Assembly (NCBI GenBank): GCA_046046915.1
Contig: JBJOIT010000017.1
Location: 1-58,429 of the forward strand
Direction of reading: 5' to 3'
Length of the DNA: 58,429 nt
Source of the DNA: JBEEJZ01 sp046046915
GTDB lineage: Bacteria; Pseudomonadota; Gammaproteobacteria; Burkholderiales; Burkholderiaceae_C
The position numbers and the translations under genes are program-made. A model generated the notes under the pieces. The model searched no databases and had not been told where the DNA came from. It saw only the letters and a program-made list of their open reading frames with translations. Numbering within the stretch: the stretch's first letter is position 1; every line of letters starts with the position of its first letter. Shown in pieces: positions 18,842 through 27,274 of this stretch.

Positions 18842-19621
18842 ATGTCCCAAGACTTACCCCCAAAAGATGAGCTCGCAGGCTCTGAGCAGCCTTTCGTGCA
18901 ACATCTGATCGAACTGCGTGATCGCTTGATTCGCGCCATGATCGCCATAGGTGTCGCCGCCGCGGTCTTGGCTCTGTTCCCTGGGCCAGGAGAACTCTAC
19001 GATTGGCTGGCCGCACCCTTGGTCGCCAATTTGCCTAAAGGCGCCACGTTGATTGCAACCTCGGTGATTTCACCGTTCATGGTGCCTATCAAAATCCTGT
19101 TCATGGCGGCCTTTTTGCTGGCATTGCCCGTCGTCTTGTGGCAGGTGTGGGCATTTGTGGCGCCAGGTTTGTACACCCATGAGAAAAAACTGGTGTTGCC
19201 GCTGGTGGTGTCCAGTACGGTCTTGTTTTTTGTCGGTGTGGCGTTTTGTTATTTCTTTGTGTTTGGGCAGGTGTTCCAGTTCATCCAGAGCTTTGCGCCC
19301 AAAAGTATCACGGCCGCGCCAGATATCGAGGCTTATCTCAGTTTTGTTCTGACCATGTTTTTGGCATTCGGCCTGGCCTTTGAAGTGCCTATCGTCGTGG
19401 TGGTGCTGGCACGTATGGGCATCGTCAGTATTCAAAAGCTCAAAGATTTTCGGGGCTACTTCGTGGTGCTGGCTTTCATCATCGCCGCGATCGTGACACC
19501 GCCAGATGTCGTTTCTCAGCTTGCCCTGGCCATTCCCATGTGCCTGTTGTATGAGTTGGGTATCTGGGCTGCGCAACTCTTTATCAAGCACACCAAGGCA
19601 CCTGAAGAAGCGTCCACTTAG
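18842..19621 (+). CDS. tatC: Sec-independent translocase TatC
   Basis: This 259-residue protein with six predicted membrane segments is the signal-peptide receptor of the Tat system. The N-terminal QPFVQHLIELRDRLIRA and the internal FAPKSITAAPDIEAYLSF segment are family hallmarks, as is ALAIPMCLLYELGIW near the end. It lies 84 bases after tatB and is convergent with the protease gene downstream, with 20 bases between them. Confidence 0.96.
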   Translation: MSQDLPPKDELAGSEQPFVQHLIELRDRLIRAMIAIGVAAAVLALFPGPGELYDWLAAPLVANLPKGATLIATSVISPFMVPIKILFMAAFLLALPVVLWQVWAFVAPGLYTHEKKLVLPLVVSSTVLFFVGVAFCYFFVFGQVFQFIQSFAPKSITAAPDIEAYLSFVLTMFLAFGLAFEVPIVVVVLARMGIVSIQKLKDFRGYFVVLAFIIAAIVTPPDVVSQLALAIPMCLLYELGIWAAQLFIKHTKAPEEAST

Positions 19622-19641
19622 GCAGTAAAGGGCGAGCAGCT

Positions 19642-20781
19642 TCAGCGTTCTGCGGGACGTTGACGTGGTCGTTGCCCAGGGGTCACCGTGATGGAACGCT
19701 CGCCATTCCCGCGCGCCACGACAACATTGGCAGGTGCGCCCGGCTTCAGTCCGGCGACATGGCTCAAAAGCTCTGCAACGTTGTTCACTTGGCGCCCAGC
19801 TACATTCACAATGACGTCTCCCGGGCGGATGCCCGCTTGGGCTGCCGGGCCGCCCTGAAGCACGCCAGTAATTACCACACCCTGCCTGGGCTTGATGCCA
19901 AAACTGCGCGCCAGCTCAGGCGATAGCTCGTTGGGTTCGACGCCTATCCAGCCCCGAGACACCCGACCTTCTTTGACGATACCCTCCAGCACCTGCTGGG
20001 CAGACGACACCGGGATCGCAAAACCTATCCCCATACTGCCGCCGGAGCGGGAATAAATGGCAGTATTGATGCCCAGCAGCCGGCCGTTGATGTCGACCAA
20101 GGCACCGCCCGAGTTACCCGGGTTGATGGCGGCGTCTGTCTGGATAAAGTTTTCAAATGTATTGATGCCCAGCTGGTTACGTCCTAAAGCGCTCACGATG
20201 CCGCTGGTGACGGTTTGGCCCACACCAAAAGGGTTGCCGATGGCCAGCACCTGGTCCCCTACACGGACTTGTTCAGAGTTGCCCAGCACAATGATGGGTA
20301 AACGGTCCAGATCGATCTTCAAGACTGCCAGATCAGACTCTGGGTCTGTTCCCATCACGCGGGCTTTTGCATTGCGGCCGTCGTTGAGTACCACGTCGAT
20401 TTCATCCGCGCCTTCCACCACATGGTTGTTTGTCAGGATAAAGCCTTGAGCGCTGACGATGACACCGCTGCCTAAACCGACCTGCGGCTCATCACCCTGT
20501 TCGCCGAAAAAGTACTTGAACCAAGGGTCACGACTGCGGGGGTCGTTTTGTACCGCTTTGCTGGTGTTGATGCTCACAACCGCTGCTGAAGCAATTTGCG
20601 CGGCAAGGCGAAAACTACCCGCAGGAATTTCGGTTGGGCTGCTTGCCGGAGACTGAATCCATCCCACGCTGTTGGCCGGGTACTGTTTGGATAACCAATC
20701 TGGCTTGAGCGTTGCAACGACAAAATACGCGGCCAGCAAAACAGTGACAGTCTGAGAAAAAGACAACCAATAACGTTTCAT
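19642..20781 (-). CDS. Membrane-anchored HtrA-family serine protease, one PDZ domain
   Basis: This 379-residue periplasmic protease is anchored by one N-terminal segment (TVTVLLAAYFVVATL). The triad is visible as His in NNHVVEGAD, Asp in ESDLAVLKID and Ser in NPGNSGGALV. One PDZ domain follows (GVVITGVLQGGPAAQAGI) and a short Arg/Pro-rich tail ends it. The single PDZ and anchor resemble DegS rather than DegP/DegQ, but whether it acts in sigma-E signalling is unknown. ATG 20781 is preferred over upstream in-frame starts because it begins the signal-anchor. It has no ribosome site and a CTAAAAT box only 7 bases upstream. Confidence 0.92.
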   Translation of the reverse strand: MKRYWLSFSQTVTVLLAAYFVVATLKPDWLSKQYPANSVGWIQSPASSPTEIPAGSFRLAAQIASAAVVSINTSKAVQNDPRSRDPWFKYFFGEQGDEPQVGLGSGVIVSAQGFILTNNHVVEGADEIDVVLNDGRNAKARVMGTDPESDLAVLKIDLDRLPIIVLGNSEQVRVGDQVLAIGNPFGVGQTVTSGIVSALGRNQLGINTFENFIQTDAAINPGNSGGALVDINGRLLGINTAIYSRSGGSMGIGFAIPVSSAQQVLEGIVKEGRVSRGWIGVEPNELSPELARSFGIKPRQGVVITGVLQGGPAAQAGIRPGDVIVNVAGRQVNNVAELLSHVAGLKPGAPANVVVARGNGERSITVTPGQRPRQRPAER

Positions 20782-20788
20782 GCAGATA

Positions 20789-20795
20789 ATTTTAG
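20789..20795 (-). promoter_or_regulatory. Candidate -10 box for the htrA-type gene
   Basis: On the minus strand CTAAAAT ends 7 bases before the protease ATG. A TTGCAT hexamer lies 15 bases further upstream, slightly closer than ideal. If used, transcription would start at or next to the start codon, giving a leaderless or nearly leaderless message. Confidence 0.4.
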
Positions 20796-20875
20796 GTGTC
20801 TGACCTGAAATGCAAGGGCTTGCGCGTTTTACCCAATAGGGCCTAAGACAGCGCGCGGGTAAAGTAGGAACACCC

Positions 20876-21220
20876 GTGAAGTCCGCCGTGCGAACCATAC
20901 ACATTCAAGCTGATGCGCCTCGAAAACCCCTTGTGGGTGGTGTTTGTAATGGCTGTGGCGTGTGTTGTCTGGCACAGCCTTGTCCTCTGGGTATCTTGCT
21001 GTCTTTACGGCGCAAAGGGCCTTGCGCTGTACTGCGTTGGGATGCCTCTAACCGCATGTACCGCTGCGGGGCCATCGTATCTGCGCCTGCCCTGGTACGC
21101 CGCATGCTGCCTTGGCTTACAAAAAAATGGCAGTTGACGCTGGGCCGAGGATGGGTCCGCTTTGCTAAACGTTCTGTGGCGGCCGGCCGAGGCTGTGATT
21201 GCCATCTGGAGCCTCAATGA
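20876..21220 (+). CDS. Cysteine-rich protein, YkgJ-like (putative metal or cluster binder)
   Basis: This 114-residue protein has a CxxCxxCC cluster in VCNGCGVCCLAQPCPLG and two more cysteine sites: CGAIVSAP, and GCDC near the end. The pattern recalls the YkgJ/CxxCxxCC family, thought to bind zinc, iron or an iron-sulfur cluster. The function is unknown. It starts with GTG at 20876, is divergent from the htrA-type gene, and precedes a Nif3-like metal protein by 36 bases. Confidence 0.8.
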   Translation: MKSAVRTIHIQADAPRKPLVGGVCNGCGVCCLAQPCPLGILLSLRRKGPCAVLRWDASNRMYRCGAIVSAPALVRRMLPWLTKKWQLTLGRGWVRFAKRSVAAGRGCDCHLEPQ

Positions 21221-21256
21221 ACCTGCTGCTTTTTATGAATTCATCGACTATTTGTT

Positions 21257-22027
21257 ATGACTGATCGAACAGACTTGCTCAGGACACTCAATGAGTTGTT
21301 ACAACCCGAGAAATTTCGCGACTATGGGCCCAATGGCCTACAAGTCGAGGGGGGCAGCAGCGTGGGCAAAATTGTGTCCGGTGTTACCGCAAGTCTGGCG
21401 CTGATCGATGCCGCGATTGCAGAGCAAGCGGACGCCATCTTGGTACACCATGGTTTATTTTGGCGTGGGCAGGATGGGTGTGTCACGGGGTGGATGAAAC
21501 AGCGCCTCGGGAGGCTGCTAGCCCATAACGTCAATCTTTTTGCATATCATTTGCCCTTGGATGCGCACCCTGTTCTGGGGAACAACGCACAGTTGGGCCT
21601 GCGTCTGGGTCTGCGTGCGTTTGACGATGCCGCAGGCCGTTTTGGCGAGAGCCAGCTGGGATTTATGGGGGCAAGGGCGGACGCCGGGGTGTTCTCCAAC
21701 GCCAATCACCTTGCGACACATATTCAGGAAACATTAGGCCGACAAGTGACCCTGGTTTGCCCGCATGAGCAAGCCATCCAGAGGGTTGCCTGGTGTTCCG
21801 GCGGGGCCCAAAGTTACTTTGAGGCGGCCATCGCAGCTGGTGCACAAGCTTTTGTCACAGGGGAAATTTCAGAGCCACAGGCGCATTACGCGCGCGAGTG
21901 TGGTGTGGCGTATTTGGCTTGCGGACACCATGCGACCGAACGCTATGGTGCGGCGGCGGTTGGGGCGCACGTGGCCAGTTTGTTGGGTTTGGAGCATGTC
22001 TTTATCGATATTGAAAATCCAGCATGA
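21257..22027 (+). CDS. Nif3-like dinuclear metal-centre protein (YbgI family)
   Basis: This 256-residue Nif3/DUF34 family protein forms hexamers with a two-metal site in characterised members. Metal-binding stretches are LVHHGLFWRG, and GHHATERYGAAAVG near the C-terminus, with TGEISEPQAHYA between them. The cellular role is unsettled; links to metal handling or GTP cyclohydrolase-like activity have been suggested for relatives. Its stop overlaps the pdxA start (ATGA), so the two are translated together. Confidence 0.92.
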   Translation: MTDRTDLLRTLNELLQPEKFRDYGPNGLQVEGGSSVGKIVSGVTASLALIDAAIAEQADAILVHHGLFWRGQDGCVTGWMKQRLGRLLAHNVNLFAYHLPLDAHPVLGNNAQLGLRLGLRAFDDAAGRFGESQLGFMGARADAGVFSNANHLATHIQETLGRQVTLVCPHEQAIQRVAWCSGGAQSYFEAAIAAGAQAFVTGEISEPQAHYARECGVAYLACGHHATERYGAAAVGAHVASLLGLEHVFIDIENPA

Positions 22028-23142
22028 CCAAGGCAAATTCCGTGATGCAGAGTCCAGTGAAGGATGCTGAAGTTGGTCTCCCTGTGGTCATCACGATGGG
22101 AGACCCGGCCGGCATCGGCCCAGAAATCATCGTCAAGGCTTTCATGCAGGAGCCTGACCTCACCGGCAACTGCCTTGTCGCCGGCGATGTCGCTTGCATG
22201 AGGCGTGCTGCGGCTTGGGTCGCAAAAGGCGGACTGCCGTGGCCCGTGGCATTGGTCGAGGAGCCCTTACAGCGTCAAGGTGTCCCGCCCGGGTGTTTGC
22301 CGGTCATACAGGTCACAGATGTCCCCTCTTTGCCAGAAATGGGGAAGGTGAGTGCGGCGGCCGGACGCATGGCTGCACAGAGTGTCCTCTGGGCAACCGG
22401 TGCCGCCTTGCGAGAAGAAGTGCTCGCGATCGTTACGGCTCCTTTGCACAAGGAAGCTCTGTTTGCCGCAAAGTTGCCGGATGCCATGTGCCCAGGTCAT
22501 ACCGAAATGCTCCAGGCCCAGTCTGCGTGCCACATGGGCTTGGATCTTGCCTATGTGCCCGTGAGGATGATGCTCGCCAACGACGAGCTTCGAACGGTGC
22601 TGGTCAGCATCCACATGTCTTTGCGCCATGCGATTGACGCCGTCACTTACGAATCCGTCCTGGAAACCATACGCATCACCGACAAGTCCTTGCGGTGGAG
22701 CCTGGGGCGTGCGCCTAAGATTGCTGTTGCGGGTCTGAATCCGCATGCAGGTGAGGCAGGGTTGTTTGGCCGGGAAGAGATCGACACCATTGAGCCCGCC
22801 ATCCGCGCGGCGCAGTCCGAAGGCCTGAACGTCAGCGGCCCATATCCGCCAGACACCATCTTCATGCGAGCCAGGCGCCGATTAGGCCTGTCAGCCGAGT
22901 TTGATGTTGTGATTGCCATGTACCACGATCAGGGTTTGATACCGGTCAAATACTTGGGGGTTGAGCAAGGTGTCAATGTGACCCTGGGCTTGCCGTTGAT
23001 ACGCACCAGCCCCGATCACGGGACTGCCTTCGACATTGCAGGCCAGGGAATCGCAGACCCGTCAAGCCTGATCGCCGCAATACGCATGGCCAAAACGATG
23101 GCCAAGACCCGGCACAAGCCGAGCCTAAGGGCGAGCGCGTAG
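22024..23142 (+). CDS. pdxA: 4-hydroxythreonine-4-phosphate dehydrogenase
   Basis: This enzyme of vitamin B6 synthesis oxidises 4-phosphohydroxythreonine with NAD and a divalent metal. Family motifs are TMGDPAGIGPEI, TAPLHKEAL, PGHTEMLQ, GLNPHAGEAGLFG and MYHDQGLIPVKYLG. At 372 residues it is longer than usual because of about 20 residues at the start and a basic tail. An ATG at 22045 is a possible alternative start, but the ATGA overlap with the Nif3-like gene favours 22024. It is convergent with mscL, 6 bases apart. Confidence 0.95.
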   Translation: MTKANSVMQSPVKDAEVGLPVVITMGDPAGIGPEIIVKAFMQEPDLTGNCLVAGDVACMRRAAAWVAKGGLPWPVALVEEPLQRQGVPPGCLPVIQVTDVPSLPEMGKVSAAAGRMAAQSVLWATGAALREEVLAIVTAPLHKEALFAAKLPDAMCPGHTEMLQAQSACHMGLDLAYVPVRMMLANDELRTVLVSIHMSLRHAIDAVTYESVLETIRITDKSLRWSLGRAPKIAVAGLNPHAGEAGLFGREEIDTIEPAIRAAQSEGLNVSGPYPPDTIFMRARRRLGLSAEFDVVIAMYHDQGLIPVKYLGVEQGVNVTLGLPLIRTSPDHGTAFDIAGQGIADPSSLIAAIRMAKTMAKTRHKPSLRASA

Positions 23143-23148
23143 AGGGCA

Positions 23149-23577
23149 CTACTTTCTGAGGTTGTCCCGAATTTCTCGCAGCAACAAGATGTCTTCTGGC
23201 GTCACTTCTGCTGGCGGAGGCGTCGCGGGCGCATCCTTCTTGAGTCGGTTCATTTGTTTCACCATCAAGAAAATGATGAACGCCAAAATGATGAAGTTCA
23301 CGCCCACCGTGATGAAATTACCGTAGGCAAAGACGGGTACCCCAGCTTTTTTGAGCTCTACCAGTGTTCGGCCCACTCCAGTGGGTATCTCGCCAAGCAC
23401 CCAAAACAGATTGGAAAAATCGAGTTTGCCTACGGCAGCGCCCACGATGGGCATGATGAGGTCAGAGACGACCGAATCCACAATCTTGCCAAAGGCGCCG
23501 CCGATGATGACGCCTACAGCTAAATCCATCACGTTACCCTTGACTGCAAACTCTTTGAATTCCTGAATCATTGCCAT
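23149..23577 (-). CDS. mscL: Large-conductance mechanosensitive channel
   Basis: This 142-residue channel opens under membrane tension during osmotic downshock. The N-terminal FKEFAVKGNVMDLAVGVIIG and the pore-lining GGAFGKIVDSVVSDLIMP are nearly canonical. A second helix (FIILAFIIFLMVKQMNR) and a charged C-terminal bundle follow. The start at 23577 has a GAGGA ribosome site; the open frame extends further but without one. Confidence 0.96.
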   Translation of the reverse strand: MAMIQEFKEFAVKGNVMDLAVGVIIGGAFGKIVDSVVSDLIMPIVGAAVGKLDFSNLFWVLGEIPTGVGRTLVELKKAGVPVFAYGNFITVGVNFIILAFIIFLMVKQMNRLKKDAPATPPPAEVTPEDILLLREIRDNLRK

Positions 23578-23679
23578 GTTGATGTGTCCTCGGATGAGTA
23601 ATAAAAGCTTGAAATATTGTCGGATATGCGTGGATGGTGTGGCCGGCATCCCATCAAGGATGCTGCTGATAGCGTCAGC

Positions 23680-23685
23680 TACAAT
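23680..23685 (+). promoter_or_regulatory. Candidate -10 box upstream of petA
   Basis: TACAAT lies 42 bases before the petA start in the gap between the divergent mscL and petA genes. No convincing -35 hexamer is present, so this is a weak call based on the -10 match and position. Confidence 0.3.
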
Positions 23686-23727
23686 CCCAAGCTGACCCTG
23701 ATTGTGATGTTTTCATTGAGGATTCCC

Positions 23728-24342
23728 ATGAGTGACGCCCCTGTCGACAACGGAAAAATCGACTCCAGCAAGCGTACTTGGCTGATTGCTTCCGGCTGTG
23801 CCGGTGCAGTTGGCGGTGTTGCCGTTGCTGTGCCCTTCGTCAGCACCTTCCAACCATCGGAGCGTGCCAAGGCAGCAGGCGCTGCCGTTGAGGTAGATAT
23901 TTCAGCCCTCAAGCCGGGCGAAAAAATAACCGTGGAGTGGCGTGGCAAGCCCGTTTGGATTGTTAAACGTACCCCCGAGCAACTTGCAACCCTGAAGGGG
24001 CTGGATGCGCAGCTGGCGGACCCCAAGTCTGAGCGCAAGCCTTCCGAATTGACGCCTGAATACGCTCGGAATGAAGGCCGTTCTATCAAGCCTGAAATCT
24101 TGGTGGCTGTTGGCATCTGCTCGCATTTGGGTTGCTCGCCATCAGACAAGTTTCAAATGGGCGCACAGCCCTCCTTGCCAGACGACTGGAAGGGCGGTTT
24201 CCTGTGCCCTTGCCACGGTTCAACATTTGACATTGCAGGCCGGGTTTTCAAGAACAAGCCTGCGCCTGACAACCTGGAAGTGCCGCCGCACATGTATCTC
24301 TCCGATAGCCGTCTGGTGATTGGTGAAGATAAAAAGGCCTGA
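23728..24342 (+). CDS. petA: Ubiquinol-cytochrome c reductase, Rieske iron-sulfur subunit
   Basis: This 204-residue subunit carries the 2Fe-2S cluster of cytochrome bc1. Cluster ligands lie in CSHLGC and CPCHGS. The N-terminal anchor follows SSKRTWLIASGCAG, a twin-arginine-like signal in which the first Arg is Lys (K15-R16). The ATG at 23728 has a GAGGA ribosome site; an open frame begins at 23617 but gives a non-homologous extension. It is the first gene of petABC, with petB 23 bases downstream. Confidence 0.96.
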   Translation: MSDAPVDNGKIDSSKRTWLIASGCAGAVGGVAVAVPFVSTFQPSERAKAAGAAVEVDISALKPGEKITVEWRGKPVWIVKRTPEQLATLKGLDAQLADPKSERKPSELTPEYARNEGRSIKPEILVAVGICSHLGCSPSDKFQMGAQPSLPDDWKGGFLCPCHGSTFDIAGRVFKNKPAPDNLEVPPHMYLSDSRLVIGEDKKA

Positions 24343-24365
24343 CCAGAAGCATTACGGAGTCCATC

Positions 24366-25766
24366 ATGGCTGAAATGAAAGAAATCTCTCCCAATGCGCC
24401 GGCAGCTGCCAAGTTGTTGAACTGGGTCGACAATCGGTTCCCGGCTTCCAAGCTCTTCAAAGAGCATATGAGCGAGTACTACGCTCCTAAAAACTTCAAT
24501 TTTTGGTACATCTTTGGCTCCCTGGCCCTTCTGGTCCTGGTGATTCAGATCGTGACCGGTATTTTTCTGGTGATGCACTACAAGCCCGACGCAGCCCTGG
24601 CGTTTGGTTCTGTGGAATACATCATGCGAGATGTGCCTTGGGGTTGGCTAATTCGTTACATGCACTCCACCGGTGCGTCCGCATTCTTTGTGGTGGTATA
24701 TCTGCACATGTTCAGGGGCCTGATCTACGGTAGCTACCGCAAGCCACGCGAACTGATCTGGGTGTTTGGTTGTGCGATTTTCCTTTGCTTGATGGCTGAA
24801 GCCTTCATGGGTTATTTGTTGCCTTGGGGTCAAATGAGCTACTGGGGTGCGCAGGTGATCGTTAACCTGTTTGCGGCTATCCCCTTCGTTGGTCCTGATC
24901 TGGCTTTGCTGATTCGTGGTGACTACGTGGTGGGTGACGCAACCCTCAACCGCTTCTTCAGCTTCCACGTGATTGCAGTGCCACTGGTCTTGCTGGGCTT
25001 GGTGGTCGCTCACATCATTGCGCTGCATGAAGTGGGCTCCAACAACCCAGATGGCGTTGAAATCAAGGCCACCAAGGGTCCGGATGGACGCCCGCTGGAT
25101 GGAATTCCTTTCCACCCCTACTACTCGGTGCACGATATTTTTGGTGTGAGCATGTTCCTGATGGTGTTTACTGCCATCATTTTCTTTGCGCCTGAATTTG
25201 GTGGGTACTTCCTTGAGTACAACAACTTCATCCCTGCAGATCCGCTGAAAACGCCGGCGCACATTGCCCCCGTTTGGTATTTCACCCCGTTTTACTCCAT
25301 GCTGCGTGCCATCACCAGCGAGATGATGTATGCGTTGATTGCCTGCGTGTTGGGCGGTGCGTTATTGTCGGTTTACAAGTTCAAGATGCCCTCCCTGTTC
25401 AAGGCAATCATCCTGGGTGCAGCCACCGTGGTCGCCGTGCTGATGCTGTCCATTGATGCCAAGTTTTGGGGTGTGGTGGTCATGGGTGGTGCAGTGGTCA
25501 TTCTGTTTTTCTTGCCTTGGCTGGATTACAGTGCAGTGAAGTCCATCCGCTACCGTCCGAGCTGGAACAAGTACCTCTACGGTGTTTTTGTGATTAACTT
25601 TGTGGTGCTGGCTTACCTGGGTGTTCAGCCGCCTTCGCCCATTGGTGAGCGTGTGTCTCAGGTCGGTACCCTGTTTTACTTTGGCTTCTTCATCCTGATG
25701 CCTTGGTGGAGTCGCCTGGGTACTTGCAAGCCAGTGCCTGATCGTGTCACTTACGTTGCCCACTGA
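24366..25766 (+). CDS. petB: Ubiquinol-cytochrome c reductase, cytochrome b
   Basis: This 466-residue multi-helix protein binds hemes bL and bH. Heme-ligand histidine regions are RYMHSTGASAFFVVVYLHMF and FFSFHVIAVPL with VVAHIIALHEVG. The SYWGAQVI motif is present. The Qo motif, PEWY in many organisms, reads PVWY here (residues 302-305), a variant known from beta- and gammaproteobacteria. The C-terminal extension of two or three helices is usual for the group. Confidence 0.96.
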   Translation: MAEMKEISPNAPAAAKLLNWVDNRFPASKLFKEHMSEYYAPKNFNFWYIFGSLALLVLVIQIVTGIFLVMHYKPDAALAFGSVEYIMRDVPWGWLIRYMHSTGASAFFVVVYLHMFRGLIYGSYRKPRELIWVFGCAIFLCLMAEAFMGYLLPWGQMSYWGAQVIVNLFAAIPFVGPDLALLIRGDYVVGDATLNRFFSFHVIAVPLVLLGLVVAHIIALHEVGSNNPDGVEIKATKGPDGRPLDGIPFHPYYSVHDIFGVSMFLMVFTAIIFFAPEFGGYFLEYNNFIPADPLKTPAHIAPVWYFTPFYSMLRAITSEMMYALIACVLGGALLSVYKFKMPSLFKAIILGAATVVAVLMLSIDAKFWGVVVMGGAVVILFFLPWLDYSAVKSIRYRPSWNKYLYGVFVINFVVLAYLGVQPPSPIGERVSQVGTLFYFGFFILMPWWSRLGTCKPVPDRVTYVAH

Positions 25767-25783
25767 GCAGGAGACTATTGAAA

Positions 25784-26542
25784 ATGAAGAAAATGATTGT
25801 TGGGCTGCTGCTGGCAGTCGGTCTGATCAGTGCTGTCAGTGCAAGTAGCGGTGGTATTGCTTGGGATAAGGCGCCAAACAAAACGAATGACTTGGCGTCC
25901 TTGCAAAATGGCGCGAAGCTTTTTGTCAATTACTGTCTGAACTGCCACTCTGCGGCGTTTATGCGGTTCAATCGGTTGAAGGACATTGGTTTGACAGATC
26001 AGCAGATCAAGGACAACCTGCTGTTTACCACCGACAAGGTGGGTGAAACCATGAAGGCGGCGATTGATCCCAAGCAGGCCAAAGACTGGTTTGGTGCAAA
26101 CCCTCCTGATTTGACTGTGATTGCCCGGTCACGTGCATCAGGTGGTCAAGGTAGTGGTGCGGACTATCTGTACACCTACTTGCGTACTTACTATGCAGAT
26201 GATTCCAAGGCGACTGGCTGGAACAACCTGGCTTTCCCCAACGTAGGCATGCCCCACGTCCTGTGGGAACTCCAAGGCAAGCGTGAACCTGTTTACGACG
26301 TGATGGAAGAGCATGGTCACGAGACCAAGGTGTTCAAGGGTTGGAAACAACTCACGCCCGGTACCATGACGCCCTTGCAATACGATCAGGCCATCGGAGA
26401 CTTGGTGGGATACCTGCAGTGGATGGGAGAGCCTACCCAAAACACCCGTGTTCGAATTGGCGTCTGGGTGCTGATCTTCTTGTCTATCTTCAGTGTGTTT
26501 GCTTGGCGTCTCAACGCTGCATACTGGAAAGACGTTAAATAA
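25784..26542 (+). CDS. petC: Ubiquinol-cytochrome c reductase, cytochrome c1
   Basis: This 252-residue subunit has a signal peptide (MKKMIVGLLLAVGLISAVSA), the covalent heme site CLNCHS, and a C-terminal anchor in IGVWVLIFLSIFSVFAW. It passes electrons from the Rieske protein to soluble cytochrome c. A TTG at 25778 lies in frame upstream, but ATG 25784 starts the signal peptide cleanly. The strong terminator at 26592 ends the operon. Confidence 0.96.
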   Translation: MKKMIVGLLLAVGLISAVSASSGGIAWDKAPNKTNDLASLQNGAKLFVNYCLNCHSAAFMRFNRLKDIGLTDQQIKDNLLFTTDKVGETMKAAIDPKQAKDWFGANPPDLTVIARSRASGGQGSGADYLYTYLRTYYADDSKATGWNNLAFPNVGMPHVLWELQGKREPVYDVMEEHGHETKVFKGWKQLTPGTMTPLQYDQAIGDLVGYLQWMGEPTQNTRVRIGVWVLIFLSIFSVFAWRLNAAYWKDVK

Positions 26543-26591
26543 AGTTCGCGTTGGATACGGAGCTGACGCTCCTGTACCTACAGTGATATCC

Positions 26592-26624
26592 AGAGTGGGC
26601 CTGCAATGCAGCCCACTCTTTTGA
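26592..26624 (+). terminator. Rho-independent terminator after petABC
   Basis: The stem AGAGTGGG / CCCACTCT is extended by CTGC / GCAG after a one-base bulge, closes on a 3-base loop, and runs into TTTTGATTTTT. It lies 49 bases after petC and before the ribosome site of sspA, so sspA probably has at least some read-through or its own promoter nearby. Confidence 0.85.
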
Positions 26625-26643
26625 TTTTTAGGAGCCCTACCTC

Positions 26644-27255
26644 ATGATGGTCTTGTACTCGGGTACTACCTGCCCATATTCGCACCGCTGCCGCTTTGTC
26701 CTTTTTGAAAAAGGCATGGACTTTGAGATTCGGGATGTGGATCTCTACAACAAGCCCGAAGACATCAGTGTGATGAACCCGTACGGTCAGGTGCCCATTC
26801 TGGTGGAGCGTGACCTGATTTTGTATGAGTCCAACATCATCAACGAATACATTGATGAGCGGTTTCCTCACCCACAACTGATGCCAGGTGACCCCGTAGA
26901 TCGCGCGCGTGTCCGCCTCTTTTTGCTCAACTTTGAAAAGGAGTTGTTTGTTCATGTGTCGACCTTGGAGTCACGGACGACCAAAAGCAACGAGAAGGCG
27001 CTGGAAAAAGCTCGTGCACAAATCCGTGATCGTTTGACACAACTTGCTCCGATTTTCCTAAAGAACAAGTACATGTTGGGTGATGGGTTTTCTATGCTTG
27101 ACGTGGCGATCGCGCCATTGTTGTGGCGACTCGACTACTACGGCATTGATCTCAGCAAGAATGCGGCACCCTTGTTGAAGTATGCGGAGAGAATCTTTTC
27201 CCGGCCGGCCTACATCGAAGCACTGACCCCGTCTGAGAAGGTCATGCGTAAATAA
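26644..27255 (+). CDS. sspA: Stringent starvation protein A
   Basis: This 203-residue glutathione-S-transferase-fold protein binds RNA polymerase and affects stationary-phase and acid-stress transcription in E. coli. The opening MMVLYSGTTCPYSHRCRFVL and the NPYGQVPILVERDLILYES segment are typical. An AGGAG ribosome site precedes it, just after the petABC terminator. sspB follows 19 bases later, and petABC-sspAB is a recurring order in beta- and gammaproteobacteria. Confidence 0.95.
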   Translation: MMVLYSGTTCPYSHRCRFVLFEKGMDFEIRDVDLYNKPEDISVMNPYGQVPILVERDLILYESNIINEYIDERFPHPQLMPGDPVDRARVRLFLLNFEKELFVHVSTLESRTTKSNEKALEKARAQIRDRLTQLAPIFLKNKYMLGDGFSMLDVAIAPLLWRLDYYGIDLSKNAAPLLKYAERIFSRPAYIEALTPSEKVMRK

Positions 27256-27274
27256 TTGGGACGAACACACCATC

